Assembly: GCF_009939195.1 (NCBI RefSeq)
Contig: NZ_JAACKC010000006.1
Span: 62,001 to 126,000 of the forward strand
Direction of reading: 5' to 3'
Length of the DNA stretch: 64,000 nt
DNA from: Acinetobacter kanungonis
GTDB lineage: Bacteria; Pseudomonadota; Gammaproteobacteria; Pseudomonadales; Moraxellaceae
A program made the position numbers and the translations under genes. The first letter of the stretch is position 1; each line of letters begins with the position of its first letter. A model generated the notes under the pieces. That model was not told where the DNA came from, made no database searches, and worked only from the letters and a program-made list of their open reading frames with translations. Shown here in pieces: positions 52,982-61,548 of this stretch.

Positions 52982-53485
52982 CTAATTGGCTGCTTTAGCC
53001 CTCATTTTAAAACAGCAAGACCATGTGCCACGTTTATATATGTTAACAACTTCTAAACATTTCACCGTTGGAAATTGATGTTGCGACTCGGTAAATAAAG
53101 GATGAGACCAAACATCTGCCATCGGAATTTGAACATCCAAGGCGAGTGGCAGTTTTTTCGGATTAAATTGCATGTGCGCCAAAGACTCACCCCATGCAAT
53201 CAGGTCAACATCTAATGAAATCTGATGCGATGGACGCACACGACCTGAATTGGCTTCCCATTGTTTTAATTGAATGATGATTTGCTCAGGCGTTAAGGTT
53301 GAATGCAATAAGCAGGCTGCATTCCAGTAGTCTGCCCCTACGCCATCACGGCAAGGAATAATATAAATTTTTGAGAACTCTACAGCACCAAGCTCACAAA
53401 TCTGTTGATGTGCATAGCGAAAATGTTGCTGTGGATTAAAATTACTCGCCAGAGCTAGGGCGAAAATCGTTTCGGTGGCGTTCAA
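52982..53485 (-). CDS. folK: 2-amino-4-hydroxy-6-hydroxymethyldihydropteridine pyrophosphokinase (HPPK), divergent
   Basis: 167 residues from a TTG at 53485, inside the 3' end of folB (44-nt overlap). It transfers pyrophosphate from ATP to hydroxymethyldihydropterin in folate synthesis. The start strand FALALASNFNPQQHF and the segment YWNAACLLHST correspond to HPPK motifs; the metal-binding Asp-x-Asp is in ISLDVDLIAWG. The usual Arg-Thr-Leu-Asp-Leu-Asp block is changed to QISLDVD and the C-terminal P-H-P region to PMADVWSHPLF, so this is a divergent member. Position behind folB supports the call. Confidence 0.78.
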   Translation of the reverse strand: MNATETIFALALASNFNPQQHFRYAHQQICELGAVEFSKIYIIPCRDGVGADYWNAACLLHSTLTPEQIIIQLKQWEANSGRVRPSHQISLDVDLIAWGESLAHMQFNPKKLPLALDVQIPMADVWSHPLFTESQHQFPTVKCLEVVNIYKRGTWSCCFKMRAKAAN

Positions 53486-53822
53486 TACGAATTCCTACAG
53501 AATTAGCTTCTGCAATAATGGCAGGCTTACGAATAATAATTTTAATCGATTCTATCGTAGGATAGGTAGTAAAAAGCGCATTCAGTACCAATTTTGCCGC
53601 ATGTTCGATCAATTTTGGTTGGGCTTTTTGAATCACTTCAGCAGATATGCTGCAAATTTCAGCGTAGTTCAAGGTATCTTCTAACTCGTCTGAACTTGCT
53701 GCGGCTTCTAAACTGGTACGAATAGTCAGATCTAACATCAAAGGCTGAATAATTTGTCGCTCCCAGTTGAAACAACCGACAACGGTATTGACCTTAAGAC
53801 CTTCAATGACAATCGCATCCAT
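53442..53822 (-). CDS. folB: Dihydroneopterin aldolase
   Basis: 126 residues. It cleaves 7,8-dihydroneopterin to 6-hydroxymethyl-7,8-dihydropterin and glycolaldehyde in folate synthesis and forms an octamer. Motifs: IVIEGLKVNTVVGCFNWER (with the conserved Glu), DTLNYAEICS with the conserved Tyr, LIEHAAKLVLN and IIRKPAIIAEANSVGIRIER with the catalytic Lys. It overlaps folK by 44 nt in a shifted frame, which probably couples their translation. Confidence 0.95.
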   Translation of the reverse strand: MDAIVIEGLKVNTVVGCFNWERQIIQPLMLDLTIRTSLEAAASSDELEDTLNYAEICSISAEVIQKAQPKLIEHAAKLVLNALFTTYPTIESIKIIIRKPAIIAEANSVGIRIERHRNDFRPSSGE

Positions 53823-53903
53823 GATTTAACCCTTAAATTGCAGACCATCCATGACCGAATGCTTCGCACATCTGCCATGAATGGATTAATCGAAATTTGA
53901 ATC

Positions 53904-55205
53904 TTAATGTTTCAACATCAAACTTGGATCGGTAGTTTGCACCATTTGCAAACGCTGGTCTGCATAAATATCGGTATACGGCGCTAGGACGCGCATAAAT
54001 CGATCGAAATACAACATTTGTTTAAACAGCAATGCGAAATCACGCGGGAAGCGAATACCATGACGCTCACCTACAGCCACCATATCCATCATGATGTCAT
54101 TTAAATCTGCTGGATTAGAGCTTAAGATTTCTTGCGGATCCGCCAACAACACACCACTAAATAAGCGCTCTAAATCTGCCGCCAACACTTGGGTATCGAT
54201 GGCGACATCAGTCATGCCCATCTTCAGCATATTTTCAGCCATAAGCTTGTAGTCAGTTCGCTGTAATGCATCCATAAATGCCATACAAGCTGTCCAGACT
54301 TCAGGTTTTAATTGACCCACAATACCGAAGTCAATAAAACCAATACGCCCATCTTCCAGCAGCATTAAATTGCCTGCATGTAAATCTGCATGGAAGCTGT
54401 TACACATCATTAGACTGCCAAACCATGTATTCATTGCGGTAATGAGCACTTGGGAAGGATCTTTGGCGTATTTTTTGACCACTTCAAAGTCAGTCAAAGA
54501 CACACCAAATAAACGCTGCATGGTCAAGACACGGCGAGTTGAATACTGGTGATAAACCTTTGGAGCAGTCGCGGCTTTGTTATTTGTGACATTCAGATAA
54601 TTGACGAAATCATCAATATTTTGCGCTTCTTCGATAAAATCGACTTCACGCACCATCCGAGTTTTAATTTCATCAACAATATCCGCCAATGAAGCAAACT
54701 TTACCTTAGGTACCGCTTTTTCTAGAATTTTGGTTGCCCAATGCAACACATTCAAATCTGTGTAGAGAATGGTTTCTACGCCAGGTTTTTGAATTTTGAG
54801 AACCACATCTTCGCCTGTGACCAGTTTGGCTGCATGTACTTGCGCAATAGAAGCGGATGCGAGTGGCTTTTCATCAATTGACGCAAAAATTTTATCTAGG
54901 TTACGCCCAGCAAATTCAGATGCCAAAACCTGTTGCACATAGCTAAAAGGTAGTGACGGCGTTTGATCTAAACAGCCTTGAAATTCTTCAACAAATTCTC
55001 GCGGAAATAATGAAGGTGTGCTGGCAATAAACTGACCTAACTTGATATAAGTTGAACCTAAATCTTCAAAGGTTTCACGCATTAACTTGGCATTACTCGG
55101 CTTTTCAGTCGCGTATTTAAAGCCTGCTTTAGCCGCTACAACTGCGGTTTCCCCCATACGGGCAACGGAACGCAGTCCATCGAGCCAGATATTATTTTTC
55201 ATCAT
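53904..55205 (-). CDS. ABC1/AarF/UbiB-family atypical kinase
   Basis: 433 residues. Family hallmarks: the N-terminal KxGQ motif GSTYIKLGQFIASTPSLFP, the Ala-rich nucleotide loop ASASIAQVHAAKL (replacing a Gly-rich loop), Lys in VVLKIQKPGVE, catalytic FHADLHAGNLMLL and IDFGIVGQL (the DFG equivalent). Members act as ATPases in ubiquinone synthesis or lipid homeostasis. The protein lacks the two C-terminal transmembrane helices of canonical UbiB, and the rest of the ubiE-ubiJ-ubiB cluster is not here, so it may be a second paralogue. It is isolated from the fol genes by about 80 nt. Confidence 0.9.
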   Translation of the reverse strand: MMKNNIWLDGLRSVARMGETAVVAAKAGFKYATEKPSNAKLMRETFEDLGSTYIKLGQFIASTPSLFPREFVEEFQGCLDQTPSLPFSYVQQVLASEFAGRNLDKIFASIDEKPLASASIAQVHAAKLVTGEDVVLKIQKPGVETILYTDLNVLHWATKILEKAVPKVKFASLADIVDEIKTRMVREVDFIEEAQNIDDFVNYLNVTNNKAATAPKVYHQYSTRRVLTMQRLFGVSLTDFEVVKKYAKDPSQVLITAMNTWFGSLMMCNSFHADLHAGNLMLLEDGRIGFIDFGIVGQLKPEVWTACMAFMDALQRTDYKLMAENMLKMGMTDVAIDTQVLAADLERLFSGVLLADPQEILSSNPADLNDIMMDMVAVGERHGIRFPRDFALLFKQMLYFDRFMRVLAPYTDIYADQRLQMVQTTDPSLMLKH

Positions 55206-55250
55206 ATTTAAATGTGGTTAAAAGTGCATAACGCAGAGTTTAGCAAATAT

Positions 55251-56093
55251 TTAAGTGTTTAAGGATGATCTTGCCTGACAGTCTGGACAATTTAAGTCTT
55301 TCTCAAATGCCAAAATACGTTGTTTCATACTCAAGCCATCCCATAACATCAGTTTTTGCAGGAGTGGCATACGATTTAAACCAAGATACAACAATGCATG
55401 GTGTGCTTGTAAACTTGCCATAACATTCGGTGTAGTCGAAAGCACTCCAGAATCTGCACAACGTAGGCTCTCATTGGCATGTTGTTCTTTAGGAAATAGG
55501 CAGTTATAGCACGCTGAATCGCCCTCAACCATAAACAGTTGACCTTGAAACCCGATGGCTGATGCACTGATTAAGGCAATATTCTGCTGTCTACAAATCT
55601 GGTTCACTAAATAGCGCGTACTAAAGTTATCACATCCATCCAGCACCAAGTCTTGCGAGCTGATCAAGGTCATGGCATTGTTTTGATCTAATTTGGAAAC
55701 ATGATACTCAACTCGAATATGCGGATTAATCTCAGCTAGGAGCTTGGCCAGAATTTCAGCCTTATAAAAACCAATATCCGTCTGTGTAAAGGCAATCTGT
55801 CGCTGCAAATTACTGATCTCGATATGATCTGGATCAATCAAGGTGATTTTACCGACACCAGCACGTGCCAATAACTCAGCTGTGGTACACCCAATTCCCC
55901 CACACCCCACAATCAGCACATTAGCAAGTTTCAGTTTTTCTTGTGCATCTAAATCCCAGCCATCTAATAAAATCTGACGGCTATATAAATGCATTTCCTC
56001 ATCTGTTAATTCCAGATCATGTTCAGAGATCAAGTTCACTCTACTTCCACTGTGTATTGTTTGAGACTCTTGCACATTATAAAGGATAAGCAT
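55251..56093 (-). CDS. MoeB/ThiF/HesA-family sulfur-carrier adenylyltransferase
   Basis: 280 residues. E1-like Rossmann enzyme that adenylates the C-terminal glycine of MoaD or ThiS. The nucleotide loop VLIVGCGGIGCTTAELLARA, LIDPDHIEISNLQRQI (Arg finger region), DGCDNFSTRYLVN and two zinc-binding C-x2-C pairs (CYNCLF and CPDCQA) are all present. It lacks a rhodanese domain. MoeB and ThiF cannot be separated by sequence alone, and no moa or thi genes flank it; thiM is 23 kb away. The start at 56093 has no strong ribosome-binding site. Confidence 0.88.
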   Translation of the reverse strand: MLILYNVQESQTIHSGSRVNLISEHDLELTDEEMHLYSRQILLDGWDLDAQEKLKLANVLIVGCGGIGCTTAELLARAGVGKITLIDPDHIEISNLQRQIAFTQTDIGFYKAEILAKLLAEINPHIRVEYHVSKLDQNNAMTLISSQDLVLDGCDNFSTRYLVNQICRQQNIALISASAIGFQGQLFMVEGDSACYNCLFPKEQHANESLRCADSGVLSTTPNVMASLQAHHALLYLGLNRMPLLQKLMLWDGLSMKQRILAFEKDLNCPDCQARSSLNT

Positions 56094-56254
56094 GCTAAAG
56101 CTGTTAGGTTTTAGATCACTTAGTTTCGCCTAAAATGATAGGGACATCATCATTTAGATAGAATATGAACAGTTGTAAAACGAAAGCTCGGGACGAATCT
56201 GCTTAAATCAGGTATGCTGAATTAAAATCCAATAATGTATAAACTTCGTACTTC

Positions 56255-56734
56255 ATGAAATTATATTATTCTGCTTTTGTTGCCTGCACTTTAGCCGCTG
56301 CATCTGTCTATATTTATGCTGCGCAACAAGATTCAACTTCCTTTAATGTGAGCATTACCATTAAAGAGATGTGTAATGTCAGCACCATGCAAGGTTCAGA
56401 CCTTGATTTTGGCACAGTCAATCGCGCCTCCAAAACCAACTTGCAGAACAGTCAGCTTGCTGTCACCTGCACCCAAGGGACACCGTATAATATTGCGCTA
56501 CAAAGTCAGCGAAAAATGATTGCTGTGGACTCTAATAGCGCCAGTATTCCCTACAGCCTTTATCAGGATGCCAATCGTACAACCTCTTGGGGAACGGATA
56601 GTCTAAATGGTTATTACGGTACGGGCACTGGACGTGTTCAATCGGTACCCGTCTGGGGTGCCGTAGAGCGTGCAGATACAGATGTTCCCGCAGGTGTTTA
56701 TAGTGACAAAGTCACTGCCGTTATTACTTATTAA
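56255..56734 (+). CDS. Spore-coat-U-domain pilin (CsuA/B-like), orphan convergent copy
   Basis: 159 residues. A signal peptide (KLYYSAFVACTLAAASVYI) is followed by one SCPU domain: Cys-containing EMCNVSTMQGSDLDFGTVNR near the start, LAVTCTQGTPYNIAL in the middle and a C-terminal strand ending VTAVITY, the conserved end recognised by the chaperone. It is on the opposite strand to the pilus operon and overlaps the tip gene's 3' end by 4 nt. It may supply a minor subunit of the same pilus. No clear ribosome-binding site is seen before its ATG. Confidence 0.85.
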   Translation: MKLYYSAFVACTLAAASVYIYAAQQDSTSFNVSITIKEMCNVSTMQGSDLDFGTVNRASKTNLQNSQLAVTCTQGTPYNIALQSQRKMIAVDSNSASIPYSLYQDANRTTSWGTDSLNGYYGTGTGRVQSVPVWGAVERADTDVPAGVYSDKVTAVITY

Positions 56735-57747
56735 TAGGTTAATGTCACCGTAATGGTATCTTGATATTCCCCCGGTGGGATCACAGTTGCACTTTGTGGG
56801 ACTTTGCCATAAATCTGGATCATTTGGGTGCCATTTGTACCTGTACCCTGCGACGGATTGGTGTTGCTCCAAGTTTGGTTATAGCTGGCATCTTGATACA
56901 ACTCATATCCGATATAGTCAGTACCATTTCGCATTCTGCGTGTGGTGCCATCATAATTTAAACCTTGATCCAACCCGACTTTCCACGAAGTATTTAAAGG
57001 ACAAGATAATCCAATTGTCGTAGAACTGGTAACAGCCTTAGATAAGTCATTGATTTGACCAAAATTCATATCTGATGTCGAAACAAGACTACAGCTATTC
57101 TCGTAATTACTCACTACTCTGAAACTATTTGTCGCTGGATTACTTTGAGAATAAGCGAGTACATCTTCTTCGGTTGGTTTTTTTTCATCATCGAAAGCAT
57201 AAAGTAAAACAATTTGTGTATTACCACGATTATCAAAAAAACCTGCTGTTACATTCTGGGCTGCATAGACCAAGCCATAAATGGGAAGGTTAAAGGTTTT
57301 TTTATTTTCTTTGGCTTCAATTGTGGCATAGGTACACTTTAACGAAGATATATCTGCCTTCGTATCAATTCGCTGAGTCAAAGCGGGATCGTAAAATAAA
57401 TTATAAGATAAGTAGCTTGGAGGCCAAGTTGATTCGTTAATCATCCGTCGGCGATTATTTACATCTCCCAAACTTCCTGTTGTCACATAAGGACACAGGG
57501 CTACATTCGCTGTTTGCTTGATGCCGCTTAAATGACACGTAACCTGCCAATTAATATAACTTGTTTTACCCTTAGTCGAGACTGAACCAAAATTCAAATC
57601 TGGACCCGATAAAGCACAGCTCCCATTTTTCAATGCGTGAGCTGCCTGACTCCCAAATAAGGCACTAAAAATGATGATTTGCGCTGCCATAAAATACAGC
57701 ACCACTAAATACATAGATTTTTTTTTCAAACATATGACTAACGACAC
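56731..57747 (-). CDS. Two-domain spore-coat-U pilin, probable CsuE-like tip adhesin
   Basis: 338 residues from GTG 57747 (GGGGAG 6 nt upstream); an ATG at 57714 is the next choice. The signal peptide ends near SQAAHA. Two SCPU domains follow in tandem: first SCALSGPDLNFGSVST, second SCSLVSTSDMNFGQINDLSK, each with the conserved Cys. The second domain ends TITVTLTY. The two-domain architecture is that of CsuE, the tip adhesin of archaic pili, whose first domain binds hydrophobic surfaces. It is the last gene of the pilus operon and overlaps the usher gene by 10 nt. Confidence 0.87.
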   Translation of the reverse strand: MSLVICLKKKSMYLVVLYFMAAQIIIFSALFGSQAAHALKNGSCALSGPDLNFGSVSTKGKTSYINWQVTCHLSGIKQTANVALCPYVTTGSLGDVNNRRRMINESTWPPSYLSYNLFYDPALTQRIDTKADISSLKCTYATIEAKENKKTFNLPIYGLVYAAQNVTAGFFDNRGNTQIVLLYAFDDEKKPTEEDVLAYSQSNPATNSFRVVSNYENSCSLVSTSDMNFGQINDLSKAVTSSTTIGLSCPLNTSWKVGLDQGLNYDGTTRRMRNGTDYIGYELYQDASYNQTWSNTNPSQGTGTNGTQMIQIYGKVPQSATVIPPGEYQDTITVTLTY

Positions 57748-60116
57748 TGCACACTCCCCAAATCAAGAAAACCGTATTGATGACTAAAATCTGGCAATAC
57801 TAGCTTACAAACAACACCTTCATGTTCAACAAAAAGCTGCTGCGTTAATGGATTTTCAATATAGATCATGCCATCACGACCGACGATGGTATGTTCTGTA
57901 GAGCTGATATCGGGTGTAGTCTCTTGCACCCAAACACGACTGCCCATTTTTAATGGAACACCTTGTGCATCTGTCGCACTCAATTGAACAGAACGCATTT
58001 TATAAATTGGAAAATGCAGTGACACCCCACTAGCACTATAGGGCACAGCATCTATACGTGTGGTTTCAATTTTATATTCTAAAGGTAAATCCAAAGTATC
58101 AATTGAAATATCATTATGTTGATATGGATTCAACGCATCGATCAGCAGCAAGCCTTTACGATTAGTTTTACCGACTACTCGATTTTCTAAACGAACTGGA
58201 ATATCCGATACTCCTTGCGTTGAAACCACGGCAAAGGAGTTTAGGGACTGTTTCATTGGAAAAACAGAGTTTTCCATCACCACTAAACTGCCACGTGCTG
58301 AACCAACCACGGTAGTGTAGTCTTCCGCATTAATCTTCGCATTTTGTAAACCGACATCCCATTCCCCGATTTGGGTTTCACGCTGAATCTGACCTTGTAC
58401 GCTATAGTTCTGGTTATCGCTATATTCAAGATTGGTTTGCCAACCCCAGTCATCTTCATTTTGCTTGGCTGTTTTACGCATGTTGGCTGAAATTTTATTG
58501 CTGTCTGTGTCTTGTTGAGCACTGACAGTGGCATTGGTCTGACGATCCAACGGGATATTTAAAGACAGAAAGAAGGTATTTTCTTGATCATTTAAATTAC
58601 GGGTCATATTAAAGGTTAAGTACTGACGTGAAGGAAAATAATAAGACCAGTTAAAGACTAGATATTCATTCTCGCTGCTCTGATATTTTTGTGCCACATA
58701 ACTGCCACCAAATTGACCAAAATCGGTATTAATCCCTAAAAAAACATGGTCCGACTGTTTAATATAGTCATAACCCAACGCACTCGCCAAATCCCCAAAA
58801 TTGCCCTCTGTTTGCTGATGATGCAAGGAAAGATTGAGATAAGGATTATTCCACTCATAACCGAGCGCATAAGATTGCCCAGTTTTTTGATTCAACTCAC
58901 TATAACTATAAGAGCCGTTTAGAACTCCCCAAGTCTTAGGTAGGCGATGCACAGCTCCTAATCCTGTGAGTGCAACATCTTTTGAATACTCAATATGACT
59001 TTCTAAAGTAGTGTCATTACTTAGACCATGCCTCAACGTTGCATTCGCTACAGGATCATCGCCATAACTGAATGATTTGACTGCATAATCGAGTTTATTT
59101 ACCCCAAGATTCAGTTCCCAATCTGACAAACCTTTTTGCAGTAATTGAGTGGTTCCAAACAGCGAGAAATTTACGACCCGCTGCTGCCCATTTAAATCGG
59201 TAATTAATAACTGCGCATTACCTGCACCCGTGATTGAGGGCGATGCTTGGATATCAAATTGTCCAGGTAAAACTTCACTGGTGCTTTGTTGAATGCCATT
59301 AATGAGTAAATCTACCGTCGAAGGTACAAGTACCGAACCTTTAAAGGACTCCAGCGGCGAAGTCACTTGATAAGGCTGTAAGTTAAAATTTCTGGCGATT
59401 TTTATGCCTGAAATACGCGTTGAGCGCGTCCAATCTAAAGCACGCGACTGGCTATCGCCCACGGTCAAAGTAATGGCTTGGTCAGTAAAATCTTTTTGCC
59501 AATAGGTATCTAGAATTTGGCTAGAAAATTCATCCGTGCTTTGGGTTTTAGTGAACGCATGATTGGCAGAGATACTGAAAATATTGCCTGTACCCATGCC
59601 AAAAAATCGCAACTCATTCCATGCACTGAGTGACCATGCATCCTCTGTTGCTTGGGAATACACATCATAATTGAATAAAGCACCTGGCTTAACCTGATCA
59701 GGATTTACTTTTGCAGGCGGGATTTGTACATATCCAAAAGATGTATGTCCTTGTAAGGCATCTACAGGAACTGACAAGTCTATATGTTGCTCTGCCGCAT
59801 TAAAGTTAAAGCTGAGTCCTTTTATCTGCGATAACGGAATAAAACCTGCTTGATTTGGCGCATCAGTAGCATCAACTTTGAGTTGTAATTCTTGTAATGT
59901 TTCTCGGGAAATTAACAAATCCTGTGGCGTTTGAATGAAATAGCCATAGACCGAGCTTGAGGCTTGATTCACGACCACACTTAAAAAGAGTTCTTGGTGC
60001 TCAACAGTATCCGAGCTCGGCATGACTGCATCACTGGCAAGCGCTAGCTGAGTATGTAAAGCATAGGTACTCAGTAGCAACTTAAAACAGATGCCACGAT
60101 AAACAGAAGTGCTCAT
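57738..60116 (-). CDS. Archaic fimbrial usher (CsuD-like)
   Basis: 792 residues. Outer-membrane pore for pilus secretion and assembly. After a signal peptide it shows the N-terminal chaperone-binding domain (FLSVVVNQASSSVYGYFIQT), a 24-strand barrel with aromatic-rich strands, a plug region (SFKGSVLVPSTVDLLINGIQ, then PGQFDIQASPSITGAGN) and C-terminal domains (RLENRVVGKTNRKGLLLID). Ends in SVQCR with a Cys pair (EHEGVVCKL, VQCR) as in other ushers. It starts 6 nt after the chaperone gene. Confidence 0.92.
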   Translation of the reverse strand: MSTSVYRGICFKLLLSTYALHTQLALASDAVMPSSDTVEHQELFLSVVVNQASSSVYGYFIQTPQDLLISRETLQELQLKVDATDAPNQAGFIPLSQIKGLSFNFNAAEQHIDLSVPVDALQGHTSFGYVQIPPAKVNPDQVKPGALFNYDVYSQATEDAWSLSAWNELRFFGMGTGNIFSISANHAFTKTQSTDEFSSQILDTYWQKDFTDQAITLTVGDSQSRALDWTRSTRISGIKIARNFNLQPYQVTSPLESFKGSVLVPSTVDLLINGIQQSTSEVLPGQFDIQASPSITGAGNAQLLITDLNGQQRVVNFSLFGTTQLLQKGLSDWELNLGVNKLDYAVKSFSYGDDPVANATLRHGLSNDTTLESHIEYSKDVALTGLGAVHRLPKTWGVLNGSYSYSELNQKTGQSYALGYEWNNPYLNLSLHHQQTEGNFGDLASALGYDYIKQSDHVFLGINTDFGQFGGSYVAQKYQSSENEYLVFNWSYYFPSRQYLTFNMTRNLNDQENTFFLSLNIPLDRQTNATVSAQQDTDSNKISANMRKTAKQNEDDWGWQTNLEYSDNQNYSVQGQIQRETQIGEWDVGLQNAKINAEDYTTVVGSARGSLVVMENSVFPMKQSLNSFAVVSTQGVSDIPVRLENRVVGKTNRKGLLLIDALNPYQHNDISIDTLDLPLEYKIETTRIDAVPYSASGVSLHFPIYKMRSVQLSATDAQGVPLKMGSRVWVQETTPDISSTEHTIVGRDGMIYIENPLTQQLFVEHEGVVCKLVLPDFSHQYGFLDLGSVQCR

Positions 60117-60122
60117 GGCAAC

Positions 60123-60848
60123 TTATTGAATAGACAATGTCTGTGCTAGACCATCTGAATTGATGCGCGCCTCGAACTGTCCTTTAGGCTGCATTTGTGC
60201 ATTTGCAGGAACATGCCATTGCATGGTTTGACCATTCAGCACATAACCTACCAGTCCATTAATTAATGGGATCTTTTCACCATTCGGATTGACGTAGGTC
60301 AATTCACTTAATCGAATGTGACGACTTCCATTATTCTTCACAAACAATTGCTGATTTTGATAATGGAATGACACTTGTGCCAATGAAGTCAAACCATTCT
60401 TAGCAGGCGTGATTTCATTTGCTTGCACAAATACGGGAATTGAATATTGCAACAGCAACTGTAAACCCGTTTGTTGGTTGGCTTGATTGGATTTAGGCAG
60501 TTCATCCACCAGTAAACGATAAGTTTGCTCTGTTCCTGCATTTTGCATATTCATGCGCAACACACGAATCAACTGACGATCACCAGCTTTGATTTCTGTT
60601 ATGGATGGACTTGCAACCAAATCTCGGGATGGATTCAGTTGTTCTTTGCCTTCAACTTGAGTCCAATTTAACACTCGAGTTTGGGCACGGATCGGCTCAT
60701 CACTGGTATTGGTTAACCAAATTTCTTTGGCTTTTTCACCCGTAGCGAAAGTGAGAGAAATTGGGGAAACCTGTAAGCTCGCGGCAGAAAGGTTAAATGA
60801 GCAAAGTGACACAATAGCTGCACAAATAGTTGGAATAAATTTGCTCAT
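60123..60848 (-). CDS. Periplasmic pilus chaperone (CsuC-like)
   Basis: About 242 residues counted from ATG 60848 (GAGTGAT 8 nt upstream); an ATG at 60857 and a GTG at 60860 are alternatives. Signal peptide ending NLSAA, then a PapD-like two-domain fold: LQVSPISLTFATGEKAKEIW and LTNTSDEPIRAQTRVLNW in domain 1, the F1-G1 region with alternating hydrophobics (YRLLVDELP), and domain 2 with HYQNQQLFVKNNGSRHIRL. It donates a strand to folding pilins and delivers them to the usher. It lies 18 nt after the pilin gene and 6 nt before the usher. Confidence 0.92.
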   Translation of the reverse strand: MSKFIPTICAAIVSLCSFNLSAASLQVSPISLTFATGEKAKEIWLTNTSDEPIRAQTRVLNWTQVEGKEQLNPSRDLVASPSITEIKAGDRQLIRVLRMNMQNAGTEQTYRLLVDELPKSNQANQQTGLQLLLQYSIPVFVQANEITPAKNGLTSLAQVSFHYQNQQLFVKNNGSRHIRLSELTYVNPNGEKIPLINGLVGYVLNGQTMQWHVPANAQMQPKGQFEARINSDGLAQTLSIQ

Positions 60849-60878
60849 ACATTGCATCACTCTGTCTCTTTAACAAAC

Positions 60879-61352
60879 TTAGTAAGTTACTGTTGCAGTA
60901 ACTGTATCTACATAGTTACCCGCTTCAACATTGGTATTACCATCTAATTTTGCATAAACAGGAATGGCTTGATCTTTACCATTACCAGTTTTTTTAAGCA
61001 AATTGGTATCATTCCATTCTGCAGTACGAGCAGCATCTCGATATAGTTTATATGGAACTTTACTTGTAGAAGAGAGATTCGTATTGCTCATCGCACCTGA
61101 ACCAGCAAGTGCAATTTGATATGGGGTATTTTTAGTACAAGTCACATTCAATTGACCTTTAGCAGTGCTGCCAGCTTTGGTCGAACGATCGACTGCATTG
61201 AACTCCACATCTGATGTTGAAGTAAACTCACAAGACTCAAGTACTGTAATTTTAACTTTAAAGTCAGCAGAAATAGGTGTGTTAGCAGCATGGCTAGCAA
61301 CAGAAGTAAGTGCAGAAGTAGCAATAATCGCAGAAAGAATGATTTTTTTCAT
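60879..61352 (-). CDS. Major spore-coat-U pilin (CsuA/B-like)
   Basis: 157 residues from ATG 61352, with GGGG 6 nt upstream; the TTG at 61364 is unlikely. Signal peptide MKKIILSAIIATSALTSVAS ending SHA. One SCPU domain: VLESCEFTSTSDVEFNAVDR, LNVTCTKNTPYQIALAGSG, and the C-terminal strand VDTVTATVTY. First gene of the pilus operon, with a good promoter upstream. It is the probable main rod subunit, homologous to the orphan pilin at 56255. Confidence 0.9.
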   Translation of the reverse strand: MKKIILSAIIATSALTSVASHAANTPISADFKVKITVLESCEFTSTSDVEFNAVDRSTKAGSTAKGQLNVTCTKNTPYQIALAGSGAMSNTNLSSTSKVPYKLYRDAARTAEWNDTNLLKKTGNGKDQAIPVYAKLDGNTNVEAGNYVDTVTATVTY

Positions 61353-61377
61353 AAACAACCCCAAAAAAGTGACTTAT

Positions 61378-61402
61378 GACACATTTATATATCGAATGTG
61401 TC
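61378..61402 (-). promoter_or_regulatory. Inverted repeat at the pilus operon transcription start
   Basis: 8-bp arms GACACATT / AATGTGTC with a 9-nt spacer, overlapping the start point expected from the promoter just upstream. It could be an operator or, in the leader RNA, a hairpin before the pilin ribosome-binding site. Confidence 0.6.
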
Positions 61403-61404
61403 GC

Positions 61405-61432
61405 ATTATATCGCTCAAAGTTCCGCTGTAAA
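61405..61432 (-). promoter_or_regulatory. Sigma-70-type promoter of the pilus operon
   Basis: On the minus strand a -35 box TTTACA (61432-61427) is separated by 16 nt from a perfect -10 box TATAAT (61410-61405). The expected start is near 61398, about 46 nt before the pilin ATG. Confidence 0.7.
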
Positions 61433-61475
61433 GGCTTTTTACAAAAAATTAAATCACATGAAAAATAGAATTTTT

Positions 61476-61496
61476 GGGGTAAAATATTTCTACCCC
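61476..61496. promoter_or_regulatory. Inverted repeat upstream of the pilus promoter
   Basis: Arms GGGGTA / TACCCC with a 9-nt A/T spacer, about 45 bp upstream of the -35 box. The position fits an activator or repressor site; no binding protein is known. Confidence 0.45.
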
Positions 61497-61497
61497 C

Positions 61498-61522
61498 AAT
61501 AAAAAAACACCCCGAAGGGTGT
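61498..61522 (-). terminator. Terminator after the acyl-CoA synthetase gene
   Basis: On the minus strand ACACCC-TTCG-GGGTGT, a UUCG-type tetraloop, followed by a run of seven Ts. Confidence 0.92.
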
Positions 61523-61548
61523 AAGAGCAAAACTTAGTTTAAACAGGC

